A stretch of DNA of 22,247 nt from Rhizophagus sp. LPA8_4_AMF (Eukaryota > Glomeromycota > Glomeromycetes > Glomerales > Glomeraceae). The notes below the pieces were generated by a model. It was given only the letters and a program-made list of their open reading frames with translations, had not been told where the DNA came from and ran no database searches. The stretch is taken from the NCBI GenBank assembly GCA_021464525.1, contig JADRCO010001133.1:1-22247 (forward strand), given 5' to 3'. The position numbers were made by a program, and so were the translations under genes. Shown piece after piece: positions 8,495-17,924 of this stretch (positions are counted from its first letter, which is position 1; every line of letters starts with the position of its first letter).

Positions 8495-9892
8495 CTAAAT
8501 TTTTTGATGAGGTTGAATTCGAAAACGTCCAGGATGACACAATGATACGACTGGATAAAGTTTTGGTGGTAAATTATTCCATTCTGATATTTCTCGATAC
8601 TTTGTACCATTGACCGTAAAAGCGCAGGTTCTTTTATTCATATCTAAATGGACTGTGACTATTGTGCCATCACCAAATGTAGGACAGTACTTTACTGCTT
8701 TACTAGAATTATAACACTCACCACTGTTACCCAATACCCATCCAGTAGGTTGATATCCTGCAAAGGTGTCATAATTTAAATTTTCTGACGCACATACTCC
8801 AACCCAAGAATTACCACAAGCTTTCTCAATAATCACATCCCATTCAAAAATGGCATTACTTTCTAATGCTATTTTAGTTCTAACATTTTGATGACAACAA
8901 CCATTTGGTGCATATACAATTTTTCCGTTATCCTCAATAATAAGATTTGATCCACATGCTGTCTCATCAAAAACATAACCGGATTCATTAATTGGTATTC
9001 CACGAATATCACATAAACTTAAATTATTTAGTAATGCTACATATCGATAAGCATTAGAAATTATTTTATCTGGGATAATAATTTCTAGTGGCTCAATAAA
9101 ATCGGATAATATTTGAATTTTTATTCTCCTGAAATCGATAAACTTAACCAAAGGTTCCAATTCTTTAGCAACTTTTTGCCGATCGGTAATAAATTTATTT
9201 TCTAATTTGATTGAATTTTCTACTTGTTCTAAAGTTGGCAACAGTTCCTTAAGAGATTTATATGCATCATTGGAAACTTGTTTTGCTGCTAGAATTGCAC
9301 TATACCGAAAAACTTCATACTCCCGAGTTGCAAAAGGCATTTCCTTTTCATGCGTAATAGATAAAAGATATTTAAGACCCGTAATAGACAATCGACCAAA
9401 TTCAATATTGTTTAATGGAATAATTGACACTGCTCCAACCAATAAATTGAGGAGTATATTGTCTTCTGTTAATGGCATTTTTTCTGAAACTTTAGATAAT
9501 AATTCCGGTGAACAATTTTTAACTAAATTAGTATTCTTAACTATTTTTGTAATACAATCCTGAAGGTCTAATAACTGAAAATAATCAGCAGCGTAAAAAG
9601 CTTCAATTGTATTATCTTTCGTTAAAGATTCTTCTTTAACTGAACCTGTATAAATATATTCTAATATAATTTCCATCCCCGCGGAATTAATCTTTGGAAA
9701 AGAAATTTGGTTATCATAACTTTCTTTCATCCCATTATAAAGTAGTCTATCAAATACTTCGGACCTTGCTGCTAAAATTGCTCTACAACCATAAAGTTTC
9801 TTTTCATCTTCGCATAAAATTTCTATGTCACTATACTTTGGATTATTGATTAATAATCTTAAATCTTGTTCTAATGAATATCCTTTTGTCAT
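8495..9892 (-). CDS. BTB-BACK-SPRY domain protein, copy 3 (465 aa)
   Basis: Intact gene at the upstream end of the array. The open frame reaches to 9940, but the 16 extra residues have no counterpart in the other copies, whereas MTKGYSLEQDL at 9892 matches both other starts and follows the same A-rich leader, so 9892 is chosen. The BTB domain (about 20-117) carries YSDIEILC, LYGCRAILAARSEV and EIILEYIYTGSVKEE. A BACK-like region follows. The SPRY domain (about 305-461) carries FEWDVIIEKACGNSWVGVC, GWVLGN, HLDMNKRTCAFTVNGTKYRE and LYPVVSL. The expected role is a CUL3-type ubiquitin ligase adaptor with SPRY choosing the partner; this is inference from the families. Positions 9155-9319 are identical to 6105-6269 in copy 2, unlike the rest, so part of this gene was recently exchanged with copy 2. 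Confidence 0.9.
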   Translation of the reverse strand: MTKGYSLEQDLRLLINNPKYSDIEILCEDEKKLYGCRAILAARSEVFDRLLYNGMKESYDNQISFPKINSAGMEIILEYIYTGSVKEESLTKDNTIEAFYAADYFQLLDLQDCITKIVKNTNLVKNCSPELLSKVSEKMPLTEDNILLNLLVGAVSIIPLNNIEFGRLSITGLKYLLSITHEKEMPFATREYEVFRYSAILAAKQVSNDAYKSLKELLPTLEQVENSIKLENKFITDRQKVAKELEPLVKFIDFRRIKIQILSDFIEPLEIIIPDKIISNAYRYVALLNNLSLCDIRGIPINESGYVFDETACGSNLIIEDNGKIVYAPNGCCHQNVRTKIALESNAIFEWDVIIEKACGNSWVGVCASENLNYDTFAGYQPTGWVLGNSGECYNSSKAVKYCPTFGDGTIVTVHLDMNKRTCAFTVNGTKYREISEWNNLPPKLYPVVSLCHPGRFRIQPHQKI

Positions 9893-9971
9893 TTTTTTTT
9901 TAGTTTTTTTTAGAAAAGTAATACTGTAACCTTTCAACAATCCTATTTTGGATTATAAAAGAATTTATATT

Positions 9972-9990
9972 CTGTACTATGTTGTACTAA
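9972..9990 (-). promoter_or_regulatory. Conserved box upstream of BTB-SPRY copy 3
   Basis: CTGTACTATGTTGTACTAA lies 80 bases upstream of the start codon and differs by one base from the box before copy 1 (2681-2699). It is a candidate core promoter element; see the copy 1 entry for the alternative. Confidence 0.4.
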
Positions 9991-10609
9991 ACTCCTGTTC
10001 GGATGTATCACATGAATTTTAGTTGCATCAACTGTATGATTTTTGAGCATGTGATTTTGCTACATACGGCGCAGCTGTGGCAATTGATCTGGTATACATA
10101 TCTTTTTACTTTCATTGAGAAATTTCATACTTTAAAATATTACCAAAATTTACTGAAAATCTTATTTGTAACAAATTTTAAATAAATAGATTTTTATCCA
10201 AATCAAATCATTATTGGCCAACTTTCATAAGTAACAACCTTTTAATTTTAAACATAATACATAAATCTATTAATTTTACTCCAATTGAAAATTCCAGATA
10301 TTAATGTATCTTCAAATTTTACTTATAAATTTATTTTATTTTAACTTTTATATGTAATTTTTTTTAACCAAATCCAAGAATTATTGGACAAGTTTTATAA
10401 GTAGTTTAAGTTAATTATTGAGCGATAAATGATCGGCAGGCATGTCCGCGGTTTTTTTGCTTCCCTTTACTACAGTATGCTTTTTCTCACACCCTGGACA
10501 TGAACCCGAGCTCTAAAATTCATACCCATCTTTACATAAAAAATCAATTTTTGTTGGTGTTGATTTATCTCATTCATAACTATGGTATAATTACAAATAA
10601 GGATATTCT
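9991..10609. other. Intergenic, no gene seen
   Basis: This is AT-rich DNA upstream of copy 3. Near 10196 and 10371 there are two similar phrases, ATCCAAATCAAATCATTATTGG and ACCAAATCCAAGAATTATTGG, each followed by a TTTCATAAGTA or TTTTATAAGTA block, which hints at an old direct duplication about 180 bases long. Nothing else is recognised. Confidence 0.35.
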
Positions 10610-10915
10610 TTAATGCCAAGCACGAGGATCATATGGGATGGCTTTTTCGTTGGTCTCAGAATTTTCTGTCACAAGAATGTAATTCGTCAAACTTGCCTTC
10701 ACCAAATCCTGCAAACAAGCAGAAATGGTGGTACATGCTAAATTCTTTTCATGATAATAAATATTGAAGAGTAGCTTTAACTCGCAATCTCCATTGCACT
10801 GGAGACTCCCCCTTTCCCATATTGATAGTTTGTCATAGACTTTTCCATTATTAAGGAATTTCTCAGTATTGCTAATAAGAGAGTAATTTTCAAGATTTCC
10901 TCTGTGATAATTCAT
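10610..10915 (-). CDS. Hypothetical ORF, 101 aa, unrecognised
   Basis: An open frame begins MNYHRGNLENYSL and ends IPYDPRAWH. The composition is ordinary for a soluble protein (Glu, Asn, Lys and four Cys) and not as lysine- or phenylalanine-rich as random frames in this DNA. No domain was recognised. It shows no signal peptide or membrane helix. It may be one exon of a longer gene or a fragment of a dead repeat. No supporting neighbours are seen. Confidence 0.25.
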   Translation of the reverse strand: MNYHRGNLENYSLISNTEKFLNNGKVYDKLSIWERGSLQCNGDCELKLLFNIYYHEKNLACTTISACLQDLVKASLTNYILVTENSETNEKAIPYDPRAWH

Positions 10916-10993
10916 ATCATATCCAGGCGGTTATTAATAGGCTTAGGTAGTCGCCATTGTTTTTTGCCAATAGTCATATTGACATTAATAACG

Positions 10994-11062
10994 CTATTCA
11001 ACGTAACCTCTGACATTTTAGTAAATCTATTCAAAGTGTAAACCTCTGACATTTTAGTAAAT
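10994..11062. repeat. Tandem duplication, 33 and 36 bases
   Basis: CTATTCAACGTAACCTCTGA followed by CATTTTAGTAAAT (10994-11026) is repeated immediately as CTATTCAAAGTGTAAACCTC followed by TGACATTTTAGTAAAT (11027-11062). The copies differ by a 3-base insertion and a base change. Confidence 0.85.
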
Positions 11063-11469
11063 AATAAGCGATTTTTAATGAATTTATTGATTTATAAAAT
11101 TTTTAGCGAATTATGGTGATTCTTTATCAACTTATACTAGAGAATATCATGATTCAAATTTCCCCAACACTGCTGGGGAGAATGATTTTCCTGTCATCAT
11201 GAATTAATTAAATTAGTACAAAAAAATTCGCATCACGGGAAATTAATGAAATCCTGGCTCCCTGGTAGTTCCATGATACTCCCACTGCACGCTACCATGA
11301 CCCCGAGTTGGATCCCTCAAATCACGAGATGATCAGCTAATCAGATTTGATCTTATTGACTTATTGACTTGGTAACTAAGCCACCATTATTATTCGATTA
11401 TAATCAAATTAATTATCAAATCACTCGATAATTTTTTTTATAAAACTGGTCCTTCACGAAGGGGTAAGT
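11063..11469. other. Intergenic, no gene seen
   Basis: 11220-11340 is less AT-rich than its surroundings (CCTGGCTCCCTGG, CATGACCCCGAGTTGGATCC) and may be a fragment of an old repeat. GGTAAGTATG just before the next start codon matches a strong 5' splice site, so an upstream exon of the next gene cannot be excluded. Confidence 0.3.
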
Positions 11470-12316
11470 ATGCTCATTTTTATGTCACATAGATATATTA
11501 CAAAAAAAATCAGATCAGATTTACTAAACAATAAAATTTCTTATTTAAATAATATATCCAGAATGACTAGAAAAATCGGATATTGTTTGCTTATTTACTG
11601 CTGTTCACCAATTATATACATTTTGTTATTGATGTTTCTTACTACCTACTTCTTATTTGGAATCCTATTAAGCCCAATTTGGCTCTTCATAATATTAGTA
11701 GTAGTTACATTCACGTTATGGTACTATTTATACAAGTGGATCAGGTAAAATTGTATTCTTTTTGTATTATATACTTTAAAAAGTTGACGCTCACAAAACA
11801 AAAAATCTCTTACAAAAAAGAAATGAGAAGATATCATTTCCAGATAAATTTAGCAATGAAACAAAAAGAGTTCTTAGAATATGGCATGATATCATTCAAA
11901 AAAGACACCAAGATAACGATGAAGATTATTCTGAACCATTATTGGTTATTGAATATAACCAACAGGGCCTGAGAGATCGTCAGATAACGGAGCAAGATAT
12001 TGGAAATGGTATGATCATAAATATTATATTATCTTTTTCAAGAGTTTTTCTAAGTTTATTTTCTTCTTTAGTGGTCAGAGGGACGGTTGGTTATGAAGAA
12101 ATTCCGTTTCCAAACCTCACACATAAACCGACATCAGATGCTGTTTTCGCATTTAATCAACTACAAACGATGGACGATGCCATCCATCAATTATTTCTGA
12201 ATTTCAGCAATTATAGGACGGGTCAACAAGATGCTCCTGTTGGACGAGTTTTTGTTATTGAATTTCGCAGAGCCAATGAATTCGAAGTTTCTGAACGGTT
12301 AGGTGTTTTTGATTGA
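11470..12316 (+). CDS. Small two-helix membrane protein, three exons
   Basis: Proposed exons are 11470-11744, 11821-12008 and 12072-12316, giving about 235 aa. Intron 1 runs from GTAAAATTG to TTACAAAAAAG. Intron 2 runs from GTATGATC to CTTCTTTAG, with CTAAG as possible branch site; it is 63 bases, open and in frame, so it could be retained. All junction phases agree. The N-terminus is basic, then two hydrophobic helices lie at about 37-64 and 68-88 (CLLIYCCSPIIYILLLMFL; WLFIILVVVTFTLWYY). A soluble tail follows (FPDKFSNETKRVLRIWHDII, EYNQQGLRDRQITEQD, GYEEIPFPNL, GRVFVIEFRR). The tail composition is clearly protein-like. The family is not recognised. It is probably an anchored membrane protein with a cytosolic tail, but topology and function are unknown. 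An upstream exon is possible. Confidence 0.55.
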
Positions 12317-13350
12317 TCGTTTGCTCCTCAATCTTATTAAGTTTAATTCTCCAAGAACAAGAGCTATAAAGCGTATTGGTCCTAGTTTATAATGATTATA
12401 TTAAGCAAATAATGTAAAAATTAAATGTTTTTCTGCATTACTCAATATTAACAAGCTTTTGCTATTTGATAATAGTTATTTATTACTTCTTAGTATGTTT
12501 CATTATAGCCTATATATAAAAATAAATTTGGATCTTTTACTCTTTGCAAAATGGTACAAATCTCACATTTTTTTTGTTTCACTTCCCTCGTAAACAGAGT
12601 AAGTATGTTTTCATTATGAGATAAGATGATCAAGGCTAAAATAATATCCCAAAATTTCATAAATCATTGGAACGAGTATCCCGAAATTATTGCGAATTTT
12701 TGACGCACTTATTTATTCACTAATGATCTGCAATGATAGTTGAAAACAACAAGGACCTTTGTTGGCAGTCCAACTTAACGATCACGAATTAAAATTTCAC
12801 CCCTAAATTGCCCTACATTAATGCGCATGCTCTCAAACGATCAGAATATTAGTGTATATGATTGATAGGATCGATCCATTGGACCATAACTACTCTGTTA
12901 TCCGTATACGAAATGAAGTAAAGTACGATAAAAATATCTTTCAGTCCTTAGCGAAATCTGTGAATCTAGATGCATTCATATTTCTAACTCACGTTATAAA
13001 TCTTATTTGACCCGCTTGAAACTCACGAGTCACGCCATTAGCATTTTTCTCTATTTTTTCAGGTGTTACTCGTTGAGTTGCAAAACAATGAGTCGTATTA
13101 TATTTTTAATTTAACATGAAATAAAAATGGTTGGTTTAAATGACCAAAAATAAGGGTGGCTTATATTTAATCAAACTTCCTATCATATCAGTTGCATCCA
13201 ACAATAGACCTTTCCAATATTAGATTTGGGTTTTTTTGTAATATTATGATTAACTAATAAGTATATTGGATATTTTTCGTAATAGCCAGTTCACATTTGT
13301 GGCAACAAGAGATATTCATTTGTCCGAAGGTTTTACAAATTGTCCTGTTA
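12317..13350. other. Long stretch without a recognised gene
   Basis: No convincing coding frame was found on either strand. 12320-12560 is probably the 3' flank of the membrane protein gene, with AATAAA-like strings near 12518. 12700-13060 is less AT-rich but broken by stops. CAGAGTAAGTATG near 12596 resembles a 5' splice site without a visible exon. Confidence 0.35.
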
Positions 13351-13351
13351 T

Positions 13352-13445
13352 TAGGGTTGGATACTTGGATTAGTCCAGGTCCGGTCCCAAAAAGCCTGGT
13401 CTTTTAGCCAGTATTGGACTGGACTGATCTTGGACCGGTCCTTAA
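13352..13445. mobile_element. Possible hAT-type transposon end
   Basis: TAGGGTTGGATACTTGG opens a stretch rich in GGTCC, GGACC and CCTGG strings, including the perfect palindrome GGACCGGTCC at 13432-13441, quite unlike the AT-rich DNA around it. TAGGGTTGG-type ends are common for hAT elements. No matching right end was found in the window, so it may be a solo end or a decayed element. Confidence 0.35.
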
Positions 13446-14690
13446 AGTTTTTAAATTTATTTTTATTTAACGGTAAATTTTGAATTTTTAATCTCAAATG
13501 AAATCTTAAAAGTTTAAGAATTTTTGATAAAATTTTAAAATTTTTATTTTATTGAAATATAAAACAAAAATAAATTGATGTCGAACATGTAACACAAAAT
13601 AATTGAAAAGATTTATTTCTTGTATTTTAACGTTAACGTTAACTTTTTTTAAAGCATCATAAGGAATTGAATAATACTGATATTACAAATATCACAATAC
13701 GAAAATTTTGATATTTCAAAATGAAAACTTGATTAATAACTTGTCATTTGACATCTTTTTTTTGGAGAAATTTTATAATCTCTCTCTCAACTGAAGGGTT
13801 TTCATTTTCCATCAGAAGAATTTGATGTTTTTGACATGATCTAGAATCTTTCATCTACGTAATGTGTTGGATTTATAGTGAATACGAAGGTCTCCATGGT
13901 TTTACACGTTCAAAAAGCTACGAATGAAAAAATTTGTTGAGGACATCAGGTTCTCCAGAAGACATAGGTTTCATTAAAATGGACAAGATAAATCAATTCG
14001 ATTTTGTTACCAAAACTCTTATGCTGTACTTTGACTGTTTCAAAAATTTATGAGAAATTATCATAAGACACTATTCAAAAAGAAAGGTTAATACAGATGT
14101 TTCATACGAAAAGTATTGGGAGTTATCCAAGATGAGATTTATAGGAGGAATTCTGAAAACTTGCCAGCAAGATTAGAAAGACTAACTACTTGATTTCCGT
14201 ATCTATGTCAATAGAAATTATGTGACCACAGACCTATAAGATAAAATGGAGACGACTATGGATGGAATAACTAATTCTCTCTAATCTAACTACCAGCAAG
14301 TTAATTTGCAAGAAAGTCTTAGTGGATGACTTTGTGATTTGGTCATCTGCTCTTTCTTACGTCCCGGCCTACTACTGCACAGTTAATTTTGGAATTCATT
14401 TTAAATGGGATTATATGAATTAAATCTTCGTTTTCGTACTTACAGAAATAACAAAAATAGAATATTTTTTATCAATTGAAGACTGTGATGTATTAGAATT
14501 CCGGAAAGCATAGAACTTGGGATACAAGAAATTGCAACTGCACGTGTGTATCCCATGTTTGAATAAATATTTTCTGCACCACTCGTATGGCATCCTTCAA
14601 CTCTTGCATATCCAAATAACGGAATATGTAATTTACAATCTAATCTCTAATCGTACAAATTTCATGGATTAGGCATAAGAAATCTTTACC
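13446..14690. other. Stretch without a recognised gene
   Basis: No coding region is recognised on either strand. A perfect 16-base palindrome TTAACGTTAACGTTAA lies at 13627-13642. 13750-14400 has a more mixed base composition than true intergenic DNA here and may be the decayed body of a transposon starting at 13352, but no transposase motif could be read. Confidence 0.35.
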
Positions 14691-14695
14691 TTATA

Positions 14696-14745
14696 GTCCC
14701 GAAAATGAGCACCCCTTTTGTTATATGGGTGCTTATTTTCGGGTA
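14696..14745. repeat. Foldback left end of the transposon
   Basis: CCCGAAAATGAGCACCC and GGGTGCTTATTTTCGGG are near-perfect inverted copies separated by about 13 bases. The second arm is a better match to the right-hand end (GGTGCTTATTTCAGG) in orientation, so two termini face each other at the left edge. Confidence 0.75.
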
Positions 14746-14922
14746 TATTTTTTTTAGTTGGAATTTTATAATAAACTCTTGATTTTTTTCGTTTAATTTC
14801 GATTTCTGCTCCCTATAACGCGAAACATACACGAACTTTTAATTTGATCAATATACAAATCACTTTCATTATATTTATCAAGAACGATACTTTCTCTCAA
14901 AATCAAAACCGCCCAGTAAACA

Positions 14923-15998
14923 ATGACACGAATTACTAAGCGCAAACAAGCTATGCCTAAACGAACAAAAAAGCTTATGCAAAGGACATGAAAGGAATAA
15001 AGCAGCGAAACGCTGGGATAAAAACTGCAGGTGTATTGGTTCCGGTCGAAAGATATTTTATCCCGAAGCCGAGGAAAAGCTCTATAAATGGATAATTAGT
15101 CAAAGAAAGCAAGGATTGGCCATAACTTATTCACTTATGCGAGTAAATATTTTGAAAGATCCGGATATTACAAATCTTTATGGTGATTTAATAAGGGATT
15201 TCAAGATGTCAAATTGTTGGTTATAGCATTTTTGAAAAGAAAAAAATTGCCTCTTTGGCGACGTACAAAAATCTCACAAATGTTACCTGCACAAAACTGA
15301 AAAATTATTAAATTCGTTTATCAATTTATTTTGAAACTCTTAAAATCGAAAAGTCTTAGAAATGTGCAACATATTCAATATGGATGAGACGCCAGTTTGG
15401 TTCGAGGCAATTTTACTGTTAACGCGAAAGGTGAGAAAACAATCCATATCCGTGGAACAGGCAACGAAAAGAATCGGTTTAAAGTTGTCCTAACTTGTGC
15501 CACAGGTAAGAACTTAATTAATTTTTTAGTAGAATTTTTTTTTTTTTTAGATTGAAATTTATTTACTCAGATGGAACCAAGCTACCATCGATCTATATCT
15601 TTAAGGGAAAAAAAATGGGACGTGGAGAACAAGTTCCTTCTGGTGTCGTAGTTTGGTTCCAGGAGAATGGTTGGATGGATTCAAATTTAATTAAAAAATA
15701 TATTGATCACTTTAATGATGCAAGAAATAATAGGCCTCAGAGATCCAACAACGATGATATACGATTCTTTAAAGGTCATTTAGAAGAATCTGATAAACCC
15801 AAATTTCGTGAAAAGGGTATTGATCTAGTGGTTATTCCGGGTGGTTTAACAAATATTTGTCAGCCCCTAAATGTAACCATTAACAAATCATTTAAAGATA
15901 ACGTCCGCAGATGTTGATAACAATACCAATATTTGATGATGATGATGATGGATCTTGGTGATGACGATAGTGGTGACGGATTACAAGTTTTATTATAA
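14923..15998 (+). pseudogene. CENP-B/pogo-type DDE transposase relic
   Basis: Readable pieces, in order: a basic start (MTRITKRKQAMPKRTKK) cut by TGA; a helix-turn-helix part with IFYPEAEEKLYKWIISQRKQ; NMDETPVWF with the first catalytic Asp (about 15378-15405); a segment with GEKTIHIRGTGNEKNRFK; an apparent 45-base intron 15506-15550 (GTAAGAAC to TTTTAG); then the open stretch 15552-15917 with SDGTKLPSIYIFKGKKMGRG, VVWFQENGWMDS and GHLEES. PGGLTNICQPLN has Asn where the family normally has the third catalytic Asp. RRC stop follows, then an acidic tail in another frame including a (GAT)5 run at 15939-15953. Several stops and frameshifts make it inactive. The family is DDE_1 (pogo/Tigger/jerky). 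Confidence 0.85.
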
Positions 15999-16280
15999 TT
16001 TTGTATTCGATAATTAGTAATTTCAATAATATAATTTCGGTATGATAATATCTTAATAATACAAGTAATAAATTGATCGTTAAATTACGTGATCTATAAA
16101 TCCTATCGTAATTTGTATTTTTTTTTTATTTTTGCAAATTTTTCTAGAGGTGCTTATTTCAGGATAAAACGGATGAAATAATAAATCAAATCACTAACGA
16201 ATGTTAAAAAGGAATAATACTTTTAAATAGTCCGAAATCCCGAAGAAGTAGGAAAGATTCCGCGTGCATATTCGGACAAT

Positions 16281-17550
16281 CTATTCGAACCATTCATAAA
16301 CTCTACTCTCATCATGTTTTCTTAATCTAACATAGTTAATCCACTTTTAAAAAAGAAAAAAAAATTATTATTGGAAAATATTTAACCTTTTCAACCAATT
16401 TAATAATAAACTTACCAATCCAGTTTTTAAAAAACCTTCGTAGTTACATATTTTAAGACGAACGTCATAATATATCAATTTACCATCGATCACTTCTCGC
16501 TCAGGTACGACTAACTTATAAGGCAAACAATAATCAGCCAATCGTTTCTGCTGGCAATACGTGAGAACATCGAACGTTGTGGAGCATGACTGTATTCATA
16601 AATGGTTGTCTCTTCATCTCGATTCTCAATCTATTAATATAATTCAATTATATGAGTCGTAAATTAGAACATTATGGATATGTCAACGTGTAAGATATAC
16701 ATACTTTTTCGATGACAGCAGTGGAAAAGTTTAGATCATGAATATTATTTCGAGATCTAACTTTTATTCGCCATACAATATCATAAATGCCAGGTAGAAC
16801 GGCTTTTAGAGTTGACCTAACCTTTAAAAAAATTTTTTTATAATGGTGATTGCCTTAGAAATACGACGAGTTATGATAGGATTCGTGCTTACATCAAACC
16901 ACCAAACATGTTCCAGAAACACAATTTTCCCAAATTCACTGTTTGCAAATATTAACGGAAGTAAATAAAATGAAAATATTTAAAGATGTTCGATAAATGA
17001 AGGCTTACTAGTTACTACCTCTGTGAATCTTCGAGAGTCCGCCAATGATGATTATTTCCACCTCCCTGTTGAACGTCTAACCAAGTGATGCGTCGTTCTT
17101 TGGCCATAAAACTAATATACCTGGCTGTTATGTACAGTAGGAATATCAATTAGGATTGCAAAAAAAAAAATGTAAATATATATAATAACTTACATAGTCG
17201 TTTATAAAGCTTTTTGTTTACGTTAACATGCTGTTCTTCACTGTTATTTCCTCTCAAAGCATCTTCTTCTGCAACCATTTTCTTTAGTTCTGCAGATCCG
17301 TAATCTGCAGGAAATTGATTAATACAAATAGACTGCCAAATGTAGTCATCTTGAATAAACGACCAAAGATTCTTGTTAACCTGCGATCCGTAAAGAGGAG
17401 AGACAGAACATAAGTTGTCAATAGTAGGAACATATGTTAGCGGTAGTTTTCTTAATATACCAAAGAAACGGAACAAAGATCTTCAGCAGGTAGAAAACTA
17501 AGGATCTTGACTACAATTTCGCTGGGAACTTGGGAAAAAACGTCTGACAT
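16281..17550 (-). CDS. F-box protein with PP2-like C-terminal domain, 7 exons
   Basis: Proposed exons: 17550-17461, 17380-17194, 17124-17019, 16938-16893, 16821-16705, 16630-16416, 16343-16281. All six introns have GT-AG ends, most are 69-80 bases, and phases agree. The product is about 274 aa. Residues 6-48 form an F-box (VPSEIVVKILSFLPAEDLCS, then VNKNLWSFIQDDYIWQSIC). Residues about 90-274 resemble plant phloem protein 2 (MAKERRITWLDV, FLEHVWWFDVRSTLKAVLPG, GFLKTGLWINYVRLR at the end). F-box proteins bind SKP1 in SCF ubiquitin ligases; PP2 domains in plant F-box relatives bind glycans. That role here is inference. Exon 6 (215 bases) needs one extra base near 16560-16600 to join IENRDEETTIYEYSH with DVLTYCQQKRLADYCLPYK. 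This is a recent frameshift or a sequence error. The ATG at 17550 precedes the F-box directly. Confidence 0.75.
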
Positions 17551-17924
17551 TCTCGGTTGAAGTTTTATTAACTGTTAAAGGGGAGGGTTTAAACAAACGT
17601 ATAATAGCACAAATTAGCCAATCATGCAATATTTACGTAATCATGATGTCATTAACCCATGTTAGCATGGCCCCCGCACAAGGATGACTGTTCTGATGTA
17701 GAAAAGACCGTTTAATCCTTACAAAACTACTTATTAAATTTACTTTTTTTTGTCATTTAATGTCTTTTTAAGCAGTTATTGTACAATAACCTGCTGTATA
17801 AGTAATAAACCATTTACTAACAACTCTATTCCACAAAGTGAGATATACAAATATTATCAGAGAAAACCAAATATCTATCCATGTTACAATTGTGGCGAAC
17901 TGGTAGATCATGGAGAATTTTTTT
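17551..17924. other. Upstream region of the F-box gene
   Basis: This is the probable promoter of the minus-strand F-box gene. CCCATGTTAGCATGGCCCCC near 17657 contains a small palindrome (CATGTTAGCATG). A plus-strand open frame at 17750-17995 contains PCYNCGELVDHGEFF, a CxxC-like string, but overlaps the CRN relic in antisense and has no other support. Confidence 0.35.

Larger units (their letters stand above)
14696..16164 (+). mobile_element. Decayed pogo/Tigger-type DNA transposon, about 1.47 kb
   Basis: The left end is GTCCCGAAAATGAGCACCCC. The reverse complement of the right end is TCCTGAAATAAGCACCTC, so the ends are inverted repeats of about 19 bases. TA flanks both sides (14694-14695 and 16165-16166), the target duplication expected of this superfamily. 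Inside lies the transposase relic at 14923-15998. The left end is doubled in inverted orientation at 14727-14745, giving a small foldback. The element inserted next to the 3' end of the F-box gene and points towards it. The damage to ends and gene shows it can no longer move on its own. Confidence 0.7.

Noticed and set aside
9893..9940. N-terminal extension of copy 3 by 16 residues
   Set aside because: It is lysine-rich translation of the A-rich leader and has no counterpart in the other copies; the ATG at 9892 fits all three.
11240..11330. Possible tRNA-derived SINE with B-box-like GTTGGATCC
   Set aside because: The B-box match is imperfect, no convincing A-box or cloverleaf could be drawn, and no repeat partner is seen.
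11583..11972. Plus-strand frame of 129 aa
   Set aside because: It overlaps exons 1 and 2 of the membrane protein in another frame and crosses the predicted intron; the composition is poor.
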